A DNA stretch of 43,637 bases from Bacillota bacterium (GTDB lineage Bacteria > Bacillota > Clostridia > Lachnospirales > Anaerotignaceae). Positions 30,699 to 39,486 of the stretch are shown in pieces; the first letter of the stretch is position 1; the number at the start of each line of letters is the position of its first letter. The stretch covers positions 1-43,637 of the forward strand of contig JAFWDD010000010.1 of the NCBI GenBank assembly GCA_017534115.1, given 5' to 3'. The notes under the pieces were generated by a model. That model ran no database searches. It had not been told where the DNA came from and was given only the letters and a program-made list of their open reading frames with translations. The translations under genes were made by a program, and so were the position numbers.

Positions 30699-33410
30699 CT
30701 ACCTGGGAATTTCTACCATTGTGAATCCCTCGATAATATCTTCTACTTTAATATCATTGAATTTCTTAAGCACGATACCGCATTCGTATCCTGCGTTTAC
30801 TTCCTTAACGTCGTCCTTGAATCTTCTTAAGGATTCCATTTCGCCTTCGTATACAACGATACCGTCTCTGATAAGTCTTACCTGATTGCTCCTCTGGAAC
30901 TTGCCGTCCTGAACATAGCAACCGGCAATAGTGCCTATGCCTGAAGCCTTGAATGTCTGGCGGACTTCGGCGTGGCCTACGACCTGTTCTTCATAAACAG
31001 GATCCAGCATACCTTTCATAGCCGCTGTAATATCCTCGATTGCGTTATAAATTACTCTGTAAAGACGTACGTCAACCTTTTCCTCGTCAGCAAAGGCTTT
31101 TGCCGCGGGCTCGGGTCTTACGTTGAATCCGATAATAATTGCGTTGGAAGCCGAAGCCAGCATAATATCCGACTCTGTTATTGTTCCCACCGCGCCGTGA
31201 ATTATGTTAATTCTTACTTCCTCATTTGAAAGTCTTTCAAGGCTGGAGCGCACTGCCTCAACCGAACCCTGAACATCGGCTTTGACAACTATGTTGAGCT
31301 CCTTGATGTTTCCGGCCTGGATCTGGTTGAAGAGATCGTCAAGAGATACCTTAACGGTAGCTTTCTTGGTCATTTCAACTCTTTCTTTGGCCACTACGGA
31401 TTCCGCAAGCTGTCTTGCCTGTTTGTCGCTTTCCGCTACATAGAAGCTGTCGCCTGCCGCGGGAACCTCTGAAAGTCCAAGGATCTCAACGGGTTTGGAA
31501 GGACCTGCTTTTTTAACTCTTCTGCCCTTGTCGTCCATCATTGCGCGGACTCTTCCGTAGGATGTGCCGATTACCACAGGGTCACCCACATTCAGTGTGC
31601 CGTTCTGCACAAGTACAGTGGCAACGGGACCTCTTCCCTTATCCAGCTGAGCCTCGATAACCGTTCCTCTTGCTTTTTTATTGGGATTGGCCTTAAGCTC
31701 CTTCATTTCAGCGGAAAGGATTATCATTTCCAGAAGGTCGTCAAGTCCCTGTTTTGTTACGGCTGAAACAGGAACGCAGATTGTTGTTCCGCCCCAGTCT
31801 TCCGCAAGAAGTCCGTATTCCGTAAGCTCCTGCTTAACCCTGTCGGGATTTGCCGCAGGTTTATCGATCTTGTTAATTGCTACTATTATTTCAACTCCTG
31901 CCGCTTTGGCGTGGTTTATCGCCTCTATGGTCTGAGGCATAACGCCGTCGTCCGCCGCTACGACAAGAACAGCTATATCTGTTACCAATGCTCCCCTGAG
32001 ACGCATAGCCGTGAAGGCCTCGTGTCCGGGAGTATCTAAGAATGTTATGGGATTTCCGTCTATTTCAACTGTGTAAGCGCCGATGTGCTGGGTGATTCCG
32101 CCTGCCTCGGTAGCTGTTACGCTGCTGTGTCTGATTGCGTCCAGAAGCGATGTTTTGCCGTGGTCAACGTGGCCCATTACAACAACTACGGGAGGTCTGG
32201 GTTCCAGATCTTCTTCCCTGTCATTGTCATCCGCTCCGAAAGCTTCCTCGAAAACGTCCTTTTCCACTTCATGCTCCACTATTACGTTGAATCCCTCTCC
32301 TATGGATGACGCAAGGTCGAAATCCATAGACTGGTTTATGCCCAGCATAACCCCTTTCATCATAAGGGCTTTGATTACTTCCGTACTTCCTTTTCCAATG
32401 AGATCAGCGAATTCTTTTACGGTGATTGTTTCGGGTATTTCTACGATTTTAATCTGATCTTCCTTGGGTTCGGGTGCCGGTTTGGGAGGAGCCTTCTTTA
32501 CTTCCTTCTCCTTTCCCTTATTGTCCTTTTTAGAGGGTTTTCCGTTCTTCTGATTGTTCTTCTTTCCGAACTGATTGTTATTGCGGCGGTTATCATCGTT
32601 TCTGTCGTTTTTGCTGAATTTGTTTCTTTCGGGTCTTTCAGGCTTTTCTACTTTGTCACGGAAACTTTCGTTTCTGCGCTCAACTCTTTCGCTCTTGTCG
32701 TTTCTTTCTATTCTGTCTGTGGGACCGCCCGCATTCTTAAGTCTGTCGTTTCTCTGATTATTTCTTTGATTGTTTCTGTTGTCTCTCTGATTACCGCCAT
32801 GCTGATGATCCTGGCCTCTGAAGGGTCTTCCGCCTCTTCCTTCGTTTCTGTCGCCTCGGTTATCATTGCGGTTATTGTTATTATTTCTGTTTTGATTGCT
32901 GCCCGGTCTGTTATTTCCCTGCCTGTTCTGATTTCCTGAGCCATTTTCTGCCCTTTCGGGTCTTCTTTTCTCCGTTCTTTCAGCAGGTCTTCTTTCCGGT
33001 TTGCCGGCCGGCCTGGAATTATTCTCTTTTTTGGGCATAGGTTTAGCGTTGCTGTTAGCGTTATTATTCTTTACCTCTGCCTTTTTCTCTTCTTTTTTCT
33101 CGCCTCTGTTATCTTTGACGTCCTTATGCTCTTTTACTTCTTTTACCTCTTTAACTTCTTTTGCCTCTTTTGTCTCTTTGACGTCTCTGCTTTCTTTAAC
33201 TTCTCTGACTTCCTTGTTTTCTTTGACCTCTTTGTTGTCTTTTCCGTTCTTATTGTTATAGAAAGCGATAACCTTGTTTGCGATTTCGTCTTCGACGCTG
33301 CTCATATGACTTGCAACCTCAACATTGAAGTCTTTGAGCTTTTCCATAAGTTCCTTTGTGGGAACGTTTACTGTTTTAGCCAGCTCATGTACTCTTAATT
33401 TTTTAGGCAA
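30699..33410 (-). CDS. infB: Translation initiation factor IF-2
   Basis: The GTPase that delivers initiator tRNA to the 30S subunit. Counting from the first codon of the open frame: an IF2_N domain (1-50), a long disordered region (about 55-320) with a KEVKE-type charged repeat (63-103) and an Asn/Arg-rich stretch, then a second IF2_N module (330-380). The G domain follows, with GHVDHGKT at about 416-423 and NKID further on. The beta-barrel and C1/C2 domains complete about 903 residues. The frame opens with GTG at 33419, but GGAGG directly abuts that codon. The TTG at 33410 has the right spacing and gives (M)[11 protein letters not shown], a family-like start. The 265-residue linker is unusually large. 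Confidence 0.97.
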   Translation of the reverse strand: MPKKLRVHELAKTVNVPTKELMEKLKDFNVEVASHMSSVEDEIANKVIAFYNNKNGKDNKEVKENKEVREVKESRDVKETKEAKEVKEVKEVKEHKDVKDNRGEKKEEKKAEVKNNNANSNAKPMPKKENNSRPAGKPERRPAERTEKRRPERAENGSGNQNRQGNNRPGSNQNRNNNNNRNDNRGDRNEGRGGRPFRGQDHQHGGNQRDNRNNQRNNQRNDRLKNAGGPTDRIERNDKSERVERRNESFRDKVEKPERPERNKFSKNDRNDDNRRNNNQFGKKNNQKNGKPSKKDNKGKEKEVKKAPPKPAPEPKEDQIKIVEIPETITVKEFADLIGKGSTEVIKALMMKGVMLGINQSMDFDLASSIGEGFNVIVEHEVEKDVFEEAFGADDNDREEDLEPRPPVVVVMGHVDHGKTSLLDAIRHSSVTATEAGGITQHIGAYTVEIDGNPITFLDTPGHEAFTAMRLRGALVTDIAVLVVAADDGVMPQTIEAINHAKAAGVEIIVAINKIDKPAANPDRVKQELTEYGLLAEDWGGTTICVPVSAVTKQGLDDLLEMIILSAEMKELKANPNKKARGTVIEAQLDKGRGPVATVLVQNGTLNVGDPVVIGTSYGRVRAMMDDKGRRVKKAGPSKPVEILGLSEVPAAGDSFYVAESDKQARQLAESVVAKERVEMTKKATVKVSLDDLFNQIQAGNIKELNIVVKADVQGSVEAVRSSLERLSNEEVRINIIHGAVGTITESDIMLASASNAIIIGFNVRPEPAAKAFADEEKVDVRLYRVIYNAIEDITAAMKGMLDPVYEEQVVGHAEVRQTFKASGIGTIAGCYVQDGKFQRSNQVRLIRDGIVVYEGEMESLRRFKDDVKEVNAGYECGIVLKKFNDIKVEDIIEGFTMVEIPR

Positions 33411-33503
33411 AACAACCACCTCCGATTACTAAAAACCCATATTTTACATCATAAATCTCTCACTTTCTTAAATGTAACCTGTGCCGCTTTAAAAGAGTTT
33501 TTT

Positions 33504-33809
33504 TCAAGCTTCCGCTATCTTAATTATGCTTCCCGAAAATCCCTCGTCGGTGATTCCCAGTACTGCTCTTTTTTCTTTGCCTAACGCGCGGCCCAGCAGG
33601 GATATGTTTCCAACTACTATAAGTTCCGTGTTATATGATTCACACATATTTGTGAATTTCTTTTTTGTGTTTTCCGAAGCGTCCTCGGCGAGTATTGCAA
33701 GTCTGACCTCTCCTGCCTTTATCCCTTTGGATACGGCAAAATCTCCCGAGACAAGCTTTCCCGCTCTTTTGGCCAGACCCACCATGGAATAAAACTTTCT
33801 CTCGTCCAT
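33504..33809 (-). CDS. YlxQ, L7Ae-type K-turn RNA-binding protein
   Basis: A 101-residue L7Ae/L30e-fold protein. GLAKRAGKLVSGDFAVSKGI (11-30) and AILAEDAS (39-46) match the K-turn-binding surface. It is associated with ribosome assembly or RNA folding in Firmicutes, though its exact role is unsettled. It starts one base after the preceding gene, between ylxR and infB, the conserved order. Confidence 0.93.
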   Translation of the reverse strand: MDERKFYSMVGLAKRAGKLVSGDFAVSKGIKAGEVRLAILAEDASENTKKKFTNMCESYNTELIVVGNISLLGRALGKEKRAVLGITDEGFSGSIIKIAEA

Positions 33810-33810
33810 A

Positions 33811-34131
33811 TTATTCCCACAAACCTTTCTTTGAGGCCTCTATCTCCTGTCTGAGCTTTTCTTCCTCTATGGCTTTAAGCTCCTGGGCAAGGGATTCGTA
33901 AACCTCGTCTGGTACTGATGTTTTGAAGGACCTTTCCAGTCCTCTGGATTTCTTCGCTTTTTTCAGACACTCCTCATTTTTGCATATATAAGCTCCTCTG
34001 CCGGGTTTCTTTCCCGTAGTATCCAGACTGAAAACACCCTCATCGTTTCTCACGATTCTTATGAGCTCTCTTTTGTCCTTCATTTCCTGGCAGCCGGTGC
34101 ATTTTCTCAAGGGAATTTTTCTTGTTTTCAA
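33811..34131 (-). CDS. rnpM: YlxR/RnpM, small RNA-binding protein (DUF448)
   Basis: A 106-residue protein with RKCTGC at 9-14 and the signature GRGAYICKNEECLKKA at 44-59. YlxR homologues bind RNA, and recent work links them to RNase P activity. The last 30 residues are a charged helical extension. It is placed between nusA and ylxQ. AGGAG upstream gives the start. Confidence 0.94.
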   Translation of the reverse strand: MKTRKIPLRKCTGCQEMKDKRELIRIVRNDEGVFSLDTTGKKPGRGAYICKNEECLKKAKKSRGLERSFKTSVPDEVYESLAQELKAIEEEKLRQEIEASKKGLWE

Positions 34132-34159
34132 ATCAGTTCCCTCCTATTGTCAAAAAATC

Positions 34160-35431
34160 TTACTCGTCATATTCTTCGTCCGAATCATCTAAATCATTTT
34201 CCTCAAAATCATCGTATTCTCCGGACTCATCATACTCATCATAGTATTCGTCATCGAACTCCTCGTCGTAATCCCCGTCTTCATCGATAAGATCATAATC
34301 GTCATCATAATATTCGTCGTCATAATCATCATCGTCATCAAGGAATCCCGTTTCATAAGCCTGAGACTCGCTCTTTATGTCGATTCTCCATCCTGTGAGC
34401 TTCGCCGAAAGACGGGCGTTCTGGCCTTCTCTGCCTATCGCGAGTGAAAGCTGATGATCGGGAACTACGATTTTCGCGCTCTGGTCCTCTTCGTTTACCT
34501 TAACGGAAATTACCTTTGAGGGACTTAACGCCGCCGCGATGTATTTAGCGGGATCGGGGTCCCAGTTGATAATATCGATTTTTTCGCCGCCCAGCTCATC
34601 CACGATAACGTTTACCCTGTATCCGTTCTGACCTACGCAGGCGCCTACGGGATCAACGTTTTCGTCCTTTGAGTAAACGGCGATCTTGCTTCTTAATCCT
34701 GCCTCTCTGGCAATGCTCTTGATTTCAACCGTTCCGTCATAAACCTCGGGCACTTCCTGCTCAAAAAGCCTTTTTACCAGCTCGGGATGAGTTCTGGATA
34801 CATAAATCTGAGGGCCTTTTGTGTTCTGGCGAACCTCAAGAACATAAACCTTTAATCTTTGCTGGAATTTCAGCTCCTCTCCGGGAATCTGCTCGTTGGG
34901 AGTAAGAATAGCGTCCATTTTCCCCATCTGGATAATGTAATTGCGTTTTTCCTTTCTCTGAACTATTCCCGTCACAACATCCTTTTCCTTGTTTATATAC
35001 TGTTTGTAAAGTATTTCTCTTTCCGCCTCACGGAATTTCTGCACAACGACCTGCTTTGCCGTCTGGGCCGAAACTCTGCCGAAGTTTTTGGGCGTTACGA
35101 TAATATCGATAACGTCGCCAACCTGGAAATGAGGGTTTTTCTGCCTTGCTTCCTCAAGGGATATCTCAAGGTTTTTGTCCTGCACCTCTTCCACAACGGT
35201 TTTTTCCGCGTAGCATTGGATGTTGCCCGTTTCCCTGTCGATAATTACCTTTATGTTCTGGGAAGTTCCGAAATTTTTCTTGCAGGCGGATACTATTGAC
35301 GATTCTATGGCTTCAAATATGATTTCTTTATCTATGCCTTTTTCTTTTTCTATAATGTTTAATGCCTCCAGAAATTCTTCGGAGTTCATATTCTCTGTCT
35401 TAGCATTCTTCGCATTCTTCGAATTTCTCAT
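34160..35431 (-). CDS. nusA: Transcription factor NusA with long acidic tail
   Basis: NusA binds RNA polymerase and RNA, stimulating pausing and intrinsic termination. Order: N-terminal polymerase-binding domain (17-135), S1 (150-215), then KH1 and KH2 (225-355; ACVGQNGYRVN and AIGREGQNARL). Residues 362-423 are a tail of almost only Asp, Glu and Tyr. The N-terminus MRNSKNAKNAKTEN looks like a short basic extension before a second Met; the first ATG is kept because GAGG precedes it. Total is 423 residues. The acidic tail recalls, in charge only, the acidic repeats of longer NusA proteins. The neighbours rimP and ylxR are standard. Confidence 0.97.
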   Translation of the reverse strand: MRNSKNAKNAKTENMNSEEFLEALNIIEKEKGIDKEIIFEAIESSIVSACKKNFGTSQNIKVIIDRETGNIQCYAEKTVVEEVQDKNLEISLEEARQKNPHFQVGDVIDIIVTPKNFGRVSAQTAKQVVVQKFREAEREILYKQYINKEKDVVTGIVQRKEKRNYIIQMGKMDAILTPNEQIPGEELKFQQRLKVYVLEVRQNTKGPQIYVSRTHPELVKRLFEQEVPEVYDGTVEIKSIAREAGLRSKIAVYSKDENVDPVGACVGQNGYRVNVIVDELGGEKIDIINWDPDPAKYIAAALSPSKVISVKVNEEDQSAKIVVPDHQLSLAIGREGQNARLSAKLTGWRIDIKSESQAYETGFLDDDDDYDDEYYDDDYDLIDEDGDYDEEFDDEYYDEYDESGEYDDFEENDLDDSDEEYDE

Positions 35432-35449
35432 TTTTCTTATTCCTCTTCC

Positions 35450-35920
35450 TTAAAATATCACAGCCAGCCTTACAGAAGCTGTTTCTTTTCTTGAAAATTC
35501 ATATTTAGTTCCGTCTTCTCCGGAAATAAGTACTGTATCGTCATCCGTAAGGCCTTCCAATGTACCCTGATATTCCTTCTGTCCGTTCAAGGCTTTATAG
35601 AGCTTAACATCCACCAGCTCTCCCTTGTATTTTTCAAAATCCTCTTTCTTTTTCAACGGTCTGTCTATACCCGGCGAGCTTACCTCAAGAATATACGCTT
35701 CCTCGATAAAGTCCTTTTCGTCAAGCACCTTTTCCATGCTTCTGCTGATGTTTTCGCAGTCATCTATTGTGACTCCGCCTTCCTTATCCACGTAAAGACG
35801 CAGATATTTATTAGGTCCTTCCTTGACATATTCGGCATCCACAAGCTGGCATCCCGCTTCTTCAGCTATTTTTTCTGCTATTTCAGACGCCGCCTTTTCA
35901 ATATCCTTTACCTTGGCCAT
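35450..35920 (-). CDS. rimP: Ribosome maturation factor RimP
   Basis: It is needed for 30S assembly, acting near S12/S19. The pattern LVDAEYVKEGPNKYLRLYVDKEGGVTIDDC and VSSPGIDRPLKK is typical, apart from length limits on quoting. Length is 156 residues. The frame opens nine codons earlier; AAGGAGGTG before the ATG at 35920 decides the start. It is the first gene of the nusA operon, with promoter and attenuator-like hairpin directly upstream. Confidence 0.95.
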   Translation of the reverse strand: MAKVKDIEKAASEIAEKIAEEAGCQLVDAEYVKEGPNKYLRLYVDKEGGVTIDDCENISRSMEKVLDEKDFIEEAYILEVSSPGIDRPLKKKEDFEKYKGELVDVKLYKALNGQKEYQGTLEGLTDDDTVLISGEDGTKYEFSRKETASVRLAVIF

Positions 35921-35954
35921 GTTAAAAACACCTCCTTCTGACCGCATACAGTTT

Positions 35955-35991
35955 TCGGGAAAAACTAAGAGTGAGCTTTCCGCTCACTCTT
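35955..35991 (-). terminator. Terminator-like hairpin in the rimP-nusA leader
   Basis: Minus strand: AAGAGTGAGC pairs perfectly with GCTCACTCTT (loop GGAAA), followed by AGTTTTTCCC. It lies about 20 bases after the predicted transcription start and 35-70 bases before rimP. It may also stop purA read-through. The U tract starts late and is short, as expected for a terminator that needs NusA; in Bacillus NusA is known to limit its own operon this way. Confidence 0.7.
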
Positions 35992-36018
35992 TTTCCCTGC
36001 GACAACTGATTTTTACTT

Positions 36019-36047
36019 ATTATATCACTAAAACCCATGCTTTACAA
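36019..36047 (-). promoter_or_regulatory. Promoter of the rimP-nusA-infB operon
   Basis: Minus strand: TTGTAA (36042-36047), a 17-base spacer and TATAAT (36019-36024) preceded by TGA, an extended -10. It lies about 30 bases past the purA stop. Confidence 0.8.
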
Positions 36048-36074
36048 GCCCAATTTACATTTTATAGGTAACTT

Positions 36075-37349
36075 TTATCTGTATATTATCTCTTCCCTCT
36101 TGGGACCGTTGGAAACTATGGTTATGGGAGCTTCTATCTCCTTTTCTATGAATTCCACGTATTTCTTTGCGTTTTCGGGCAGATCCTCATACTTTTTAAT
36201 GCCTCTGACATCGCATTTCCAGCCGGGAAGCCTCTTCAAAACGGGCTTTGCCTTGCTCAGCATATCCGTATGAGGAAAATCCCTTGTAATCTCGCCGTCT
36301 ATATCATATGCCACACAAACGGGAATCTCGTCCATATAACCCAGAACATCTATTGCGGTCAAAACCACCTGTGTGGCTCCCTGAAGCATACATCCGTAAC
36401 GGGTAGCGACGCAGTCGAAATAGCCCATTCTTCTGGGACGGCCCGTTGTTGCGCCGTATTCGCCGGCGTCTCCGCCTCTGTCGCGGAGAATCTGAGCTTC
36501 CTCGCCAAAGATCTCGCTTACGAAAGGTCCCGCTCCTACCGCGCTGGAATACGCCTTTGTTATGGCGATAACATCGGTTATCTCCTTTGGCGGAATGCCT
36601 GCTCCGATAGACGCGAAGCCTGCCAGAACCGATGAAGATGTGGTATAGGGATAAATGCCGTGATCAGGATCCTTCAGCGCGCCCAGCTGGCCTTCCATAA
36701 GCACGGTCTTGCCTTCCTTTACGGCTTTGTTCAGGTAAACCGCCGTGTTTTCCAGGTATGGCTCCACTATATCCTTATAACCCTTTATCTCCTCAAAAAG
36801 AGCTTTGGGGTCAAGAGGCTCTTTGTGATAAAGGTTCACAATAAGCGCGTTTTTGATGGCGCACACGTTTTCCAGCTTTTCCATCAATAATTGCTCATCG
36901 AAAAGATCCGTTATTCTTATGCCGATCTTTGCGTATTTGTCTGAATAGAAAGGCGCTATGCCTGATTTTGTGGAGCCGTACTGTTTGGAGGAAAGACGTT
37001 CCTCTTCGTACTCATCCAGAAGTATATGATAAGGCATAAGAAGCTCAACTCTGTCGGAAATAAGTATCTTCGGGTTCTTTATGCCTCTTTCATTCAGGTA
37101 ATCCAGCTCTTTTTTGAAGTAAGGCACATTGAACGCCATGCCCGTTCCGATAATATTGACTATATTTTCATGGAATACCCCTGAGGGAAGCTGGTGCATT
37201 GCGAATTTGCCATACTTGTTTATGATTGTGTGTCCTGCGTTGCTGCCGCCCTGGAAACGGACCACTATATCGGCATTTTCAGCAAGGATGTCCGTAATTT
37301 TACCTTTTCCCTCATCGCCCCAGTTAGCTCCTACGATTGCTTTTATCAT
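36075..37349 (-). CDS. purA: Adenylosuccinate synthetase PurA
   Basis: GTP-dependent conversion of IMP and aspartate to adenylosuccinate, the first step to AMP. The P-loop GANWGDEGKGK is at residues 7-17, with GSNAGHTI next and GTTGRPRRMGYFD further on. Length of 424 residues is normal. The frame opens seven codons earlier; AAGGAGG seven bases before the ATG at 37349 decides. It stands alone, with promoters upstream and the nusA promoter directly after it. Confidence 0.98.
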   Translation of the reverse strand: MIKAIVGANWGDEGKGKITDILAENADIVVRFQGGSNAGHTIINKYGKFAMHQLPSGVFHENIVNIIGTGMAFNVPYFKKELDYLNERGIKNPKILISDRVELLMPYHILLDEYEEERLSSKQYGSTKSGIAPFYSDKYAKIGIRITDLFDEQLLMEKLENVCAIKNALIVNLYHKEPLDPKALFEEIKGYKDIVEPYLENTAVYLNKAVKEGKTVLMEGQLGALKDPDHGIYPYTTSSSVLAGFASIGAGIPPKEITDVIAITKAYSSAVGAGPFVSEIFGEEAQILRDRGGDAGEYGATTGRPRRMGYFDCVATRYGCMLQGATQVVLTAIDVLGYMDEIPVCVAYDIDGEITRDFPHTDMLSKAKPVLKRLPGWKCDVRGIKKYEDLPENAKKYVEFIEKEIEAPITIVSNGPKREEIIYR

Positions 37350-37403
37350 AAAAAAACCTCCTTTTTGCAAAGTGAAATTTTAATCTCTTTCTCCTAACTA
37401 TAT

Positions 37404-37446
37404 TTTATACTTATACATTTTGTTTGTACAATAAATATTTATTATA
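37404..37446 (-). promoter_or_regulatory. Promoter region of purA (two candidates)
   Basis: Minus strand: TATAAT at 37441-37446 with a weak -35, and TTGTAC (37426-37431) with a 16-base spacer and TATAAA (37404-37409). The leader from either is short to moderate. No purine riboswitch aptamer is visible. Confidence 0.5.
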
Positions 37447-37503
37447 CCTAATATTCGTATTGCAAATAATCGGGCTTTTCCATTGGTGTTTTTGGCCGGT
37501 TTA

Positions 37504-37532
37504 TTGTTTTACCCTCTTCAATGTGGTATTAT
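37504..37532 (+). promoter_or_regulatory. Promoter of the CuAO_N secreted-protein gene
   Basis: TTGTTT (37504-37509), a 17-base spacer ending TGTGG, and TATTAT (37527-37532), an extended -10. AAAGGAGGA follows before the ATG at 37576. Confidence 0.65.
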
Positions 37533-37575
37533 AAATTCAGGATAAATCAGTTTATTTAAAAAAGGAGGATTATAT

Positions 37576-38589
37576 ATGAAGAAATCTTTAATGAAAGCTT
37601 CCGCTTTGATTCTGGCCGGCGCAATGAGCTTCGGCGCAATGTCTTCCATGGCTCTTGCGGACAGCGGTATTAATGTTAAGGTAAACGAAAAAGCCGTTAA
37701 TTTCCCCGACGCAAAGCCTTTCATTGACGAAAACAGCCGTACTCTTGTACCTTTAAGACCCATCGGCGAGGCTCTGGGCATGATCGTAACATGGGACGCA
37801 GACAACAGGGTGGCAATCTTCGAAAAGAATTTCCAGTCCGTGGCATTTTTCATTGACAAAAATGTGTATGAGATCGCCACGGGAAAAGAGGTAAAACATG
37901 AGGAAATGGACACAGCGGCAGTTATTTCCGAGGACAGGACCTACGCTCCCGCAAGATACCTTGCAGAGGCATTCGGATATGAAGTTGGCTGGGACAACGA
38001 CACCAGGACCGTTACAATAACCGGAGATTCCGGCGAAATGCCCGTTATTCCCGACAATCCCGCTCCTTCCGGTGACATGACTGGCGAAGAGCTTCTGGCT
38101 CTCCTTGCCGATCCTTTCGACTTTTCCAGCGGAGCAGGCGGCTGGGGTACGGAACTCAAGATCCATTCAGACGGAAGCTTTGACTGCAACTTCCACGACT
38201 CCGAAATGGGCTCAACAGGTCCCGGATACCCTCACGGAAGTATGTATGTTGCTGTATGCTCCGGACATTTCAGCATTCCCAAAAAGGTAAATGATTATAC
38301 ATACTCCATGGAGCTTCTTGACATTAAATATGAAAATGAAATTGACAAAGAGGAAATCATGGATGAGATCAAATTCATCTACACCACGGCTTACGGTCTG
38401 GACGGAGGCAAAACGTTCCATATTTACACTCCCGACGCTCCCGTTTCTCAGCTTCCCGAAGAGTTCAAGAGCTGGGTCTATGATCTGAGAGTGAACCCCG
38501 ACCAGGAAAAGCTTGGATTCTACGGAATCAACAACCTTGTGGAAAACTACGGCTTCACATCCTCTAACGGCGTGGAGGCTGTGGGCTGA
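37576..38589 (+). CDS. Secreted protein with N-terminal CuAO_N domain
   Basis: A signal peptide (about 1-28, ending ALA) precedes a CuAO_N-type domain of about 30-150: FIDENSRTLVPLRPIGEALG with WDADNR, and YAPARYLAEAFG with WDNDTRTVTI. A proline-rich linker near 155-165 leads to an unrecognised C-terminal domain of about 165 residues with many aromatic residues. It has its own strong promoter, AAAGGAGGA ribosome site and terminator, and is probably well expressed. No anchor motif is seen, and the function is unknown. It is the third CuAO_N protein in the window. Confidence 0.87.
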   Translation: MKKSLMKASALILAGAMSFGAMSSMALADSGINVKVNEKAVNFPDAKPFIDENSRTLVPLRPIGEALGMIVTWDADNRVAIFEKNFQSVAFFIDKNVYEIATGKEVKHEEMDTAAVISEDRTYAPARYLAEAFGYEVGWDNDTRTVTITGDSGEMPVIPDNPAPSGDMTGEELLALLADPFDFSSGAGGWGTELKIHSDGSFDCNFHDSEMGSTGPGYPHGSMYVAVCSGHFSIPKKVNDYTYSMELLDIKYENEIDKEEIMDEIKFIYTTAYGLDGGKTFHIYTPDAPVSQLPEEFKSWVYDLRVNPDQEKLGFYGINNLVENYGFTSSNGVEAVG

Positions 38590-38623
38590 TAAGCTTTTTT
38601 AATACGATAATGACAAAAAAACA

Positions 38624-38665
38624 AAGCAGACTTTGCGGAAAATATCCGCAGGGTCTGCTTTTTAA
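38624..38665. terminator. Bidirectional terminator between the CuAO_N gene and the site-2 protease homologue
   Basis: AAGCAGAC (38624-38631) pairs with GTCTGCTT (38653-38660), and an inner GCGGA pairs with TCCGC. T runs follow on both strands. It serves convergent genes. Confidence 0.92.
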
Positions 38666-38674
38666 TTTCAGTTA

Positions 38675-39280
38675 TTAAATTATACTGCCCAGTACTCTTA
38701 CCCAGAATGTAAGGCCAAGATTAATGAAGGGTCTGTAAACTGCTCCGATTACTCCGAAAAAGAGAAGAAGCAGGAATATCATCTGGAACAGCTTCTCATT
38801 GCCTGTGAAGGTTATCCTCTGCCTGGTCGGAAGGACCGCCGTCAGGACCTTGGCGCAGTCCATAGGGCTTACGGGCCAGAGGTTATACAGAGCCAGAGAC
38901 ACATTATACTGGAACATAAGTCTGAACATATATGCCAGATATGTGTTTGAATAGAATTTCGACCATAGAATCAGGAATACGGGAGCTATGCAGAAATTTA
39001 TTACCGTGGGAAGCACAGCCGTTGTGATGATTCCCCTTTTCTTGTTTTTATAGGCTGACGGGGAAGTGTTTACGGGCTTGCCCCAGCCGAAACCCGTCAC
39101 CAGCATGAGTATGAATCCTATGGGCTCAAAGTGGTTGAAGGGATTCAGAGTCAGTCTTTTATTTATTTTAGGCAATCTGTCGCCAAGACCCGTAGATACC
39201 GCCGCTCTTGAAAACTCGTGTACCATGACGGCAATGAGGATCCCCGGAACAGAAAGCGCAAGCGCTATGAGCTGATTCAT
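38675..39280 (-). CDS. Site-2 protease (M50) homologue with degenerate zinc motif
   Basis: A polytopic membrane protein of 201 residues in the small YwhC-like M50 group: RLTLNPFNHFEPIGFILML (42-60), GFGWGKPV (63-70), and NLWPVSPMDCAKVL near 138-151, the site of the third zinc ligand Asp. The first motif, HExxH in active enzymes, reads HEFSRA at 21-26: His21 and Glu22 are kept but the second His is Arg25 (AGA codon). With a ligand missing, proteolysis is doubtful, and it may be a pseudoprotease. AAGGAGA supports the start. It stands alone and converges with the CuAO_N gene. Confidence 0.85.
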   Translation of the reverse strand: MNQLIALALSVPGILIAVMVHEFSRAAVSTGLGDRLPKINKRLTLNPFNHFEPIGFILMLVTGFGWGKPVNTSPSAYKNKKRGIITTAVLPTVINFCIAPVFLILWSKFYSNTYLAYMFRLMFQYNVSLALYNLWPVSPMDCAKVLTAVLPTRQRITFTGNEKLFQMIFLLLLFFGVIGAVYRPFINLGLTFWVRVLGSII

Positions 39281-39426
39281 AAAAAATTCTCCTTTTGAAT
39301 CTTTATTAAATAAAATAATATCAAATCAAAGGCTTTTAGTCCATAGAAATTTTAAAATAACCCACCGCAGCGAATATCTTTTTATCGAAATTATTCCCGT
39401 TTTTTAAAACACTTTGTCCTCTTTTG

Positions 39427-39455
39427 TTTACACTTGCGGAAAAATTCAGTATAAT
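39427..39455 (+). promoter_or_regulatory. Promoter of the rnhB operon
   Basis: TTTACA (39427-39432), a 17-base spacer and TATAAT (39450-39455). It lies inside the open frame upstream of the true rnhB start, supporting the later start codon. Confidence 0.75.
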
Positions 39456-39486
39456 CAACTTAAATCAAGTTAAACGAGGTATTGTT

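Noticed and set aside
33111..33233. Short-period repeat that could be a CRISPR-like array
   Set aside because: It lies in the IF-2 coding frame, has a codon-scale period, and lacks spacers and cas genes.
33001..33261. Plus-strand Ser/Phe/Leu-rich frames opposite the infB linker
   Set aside because: They are the complement of the KEVKE and Asn/Arg repeats. The composition comes from the repeat itself.
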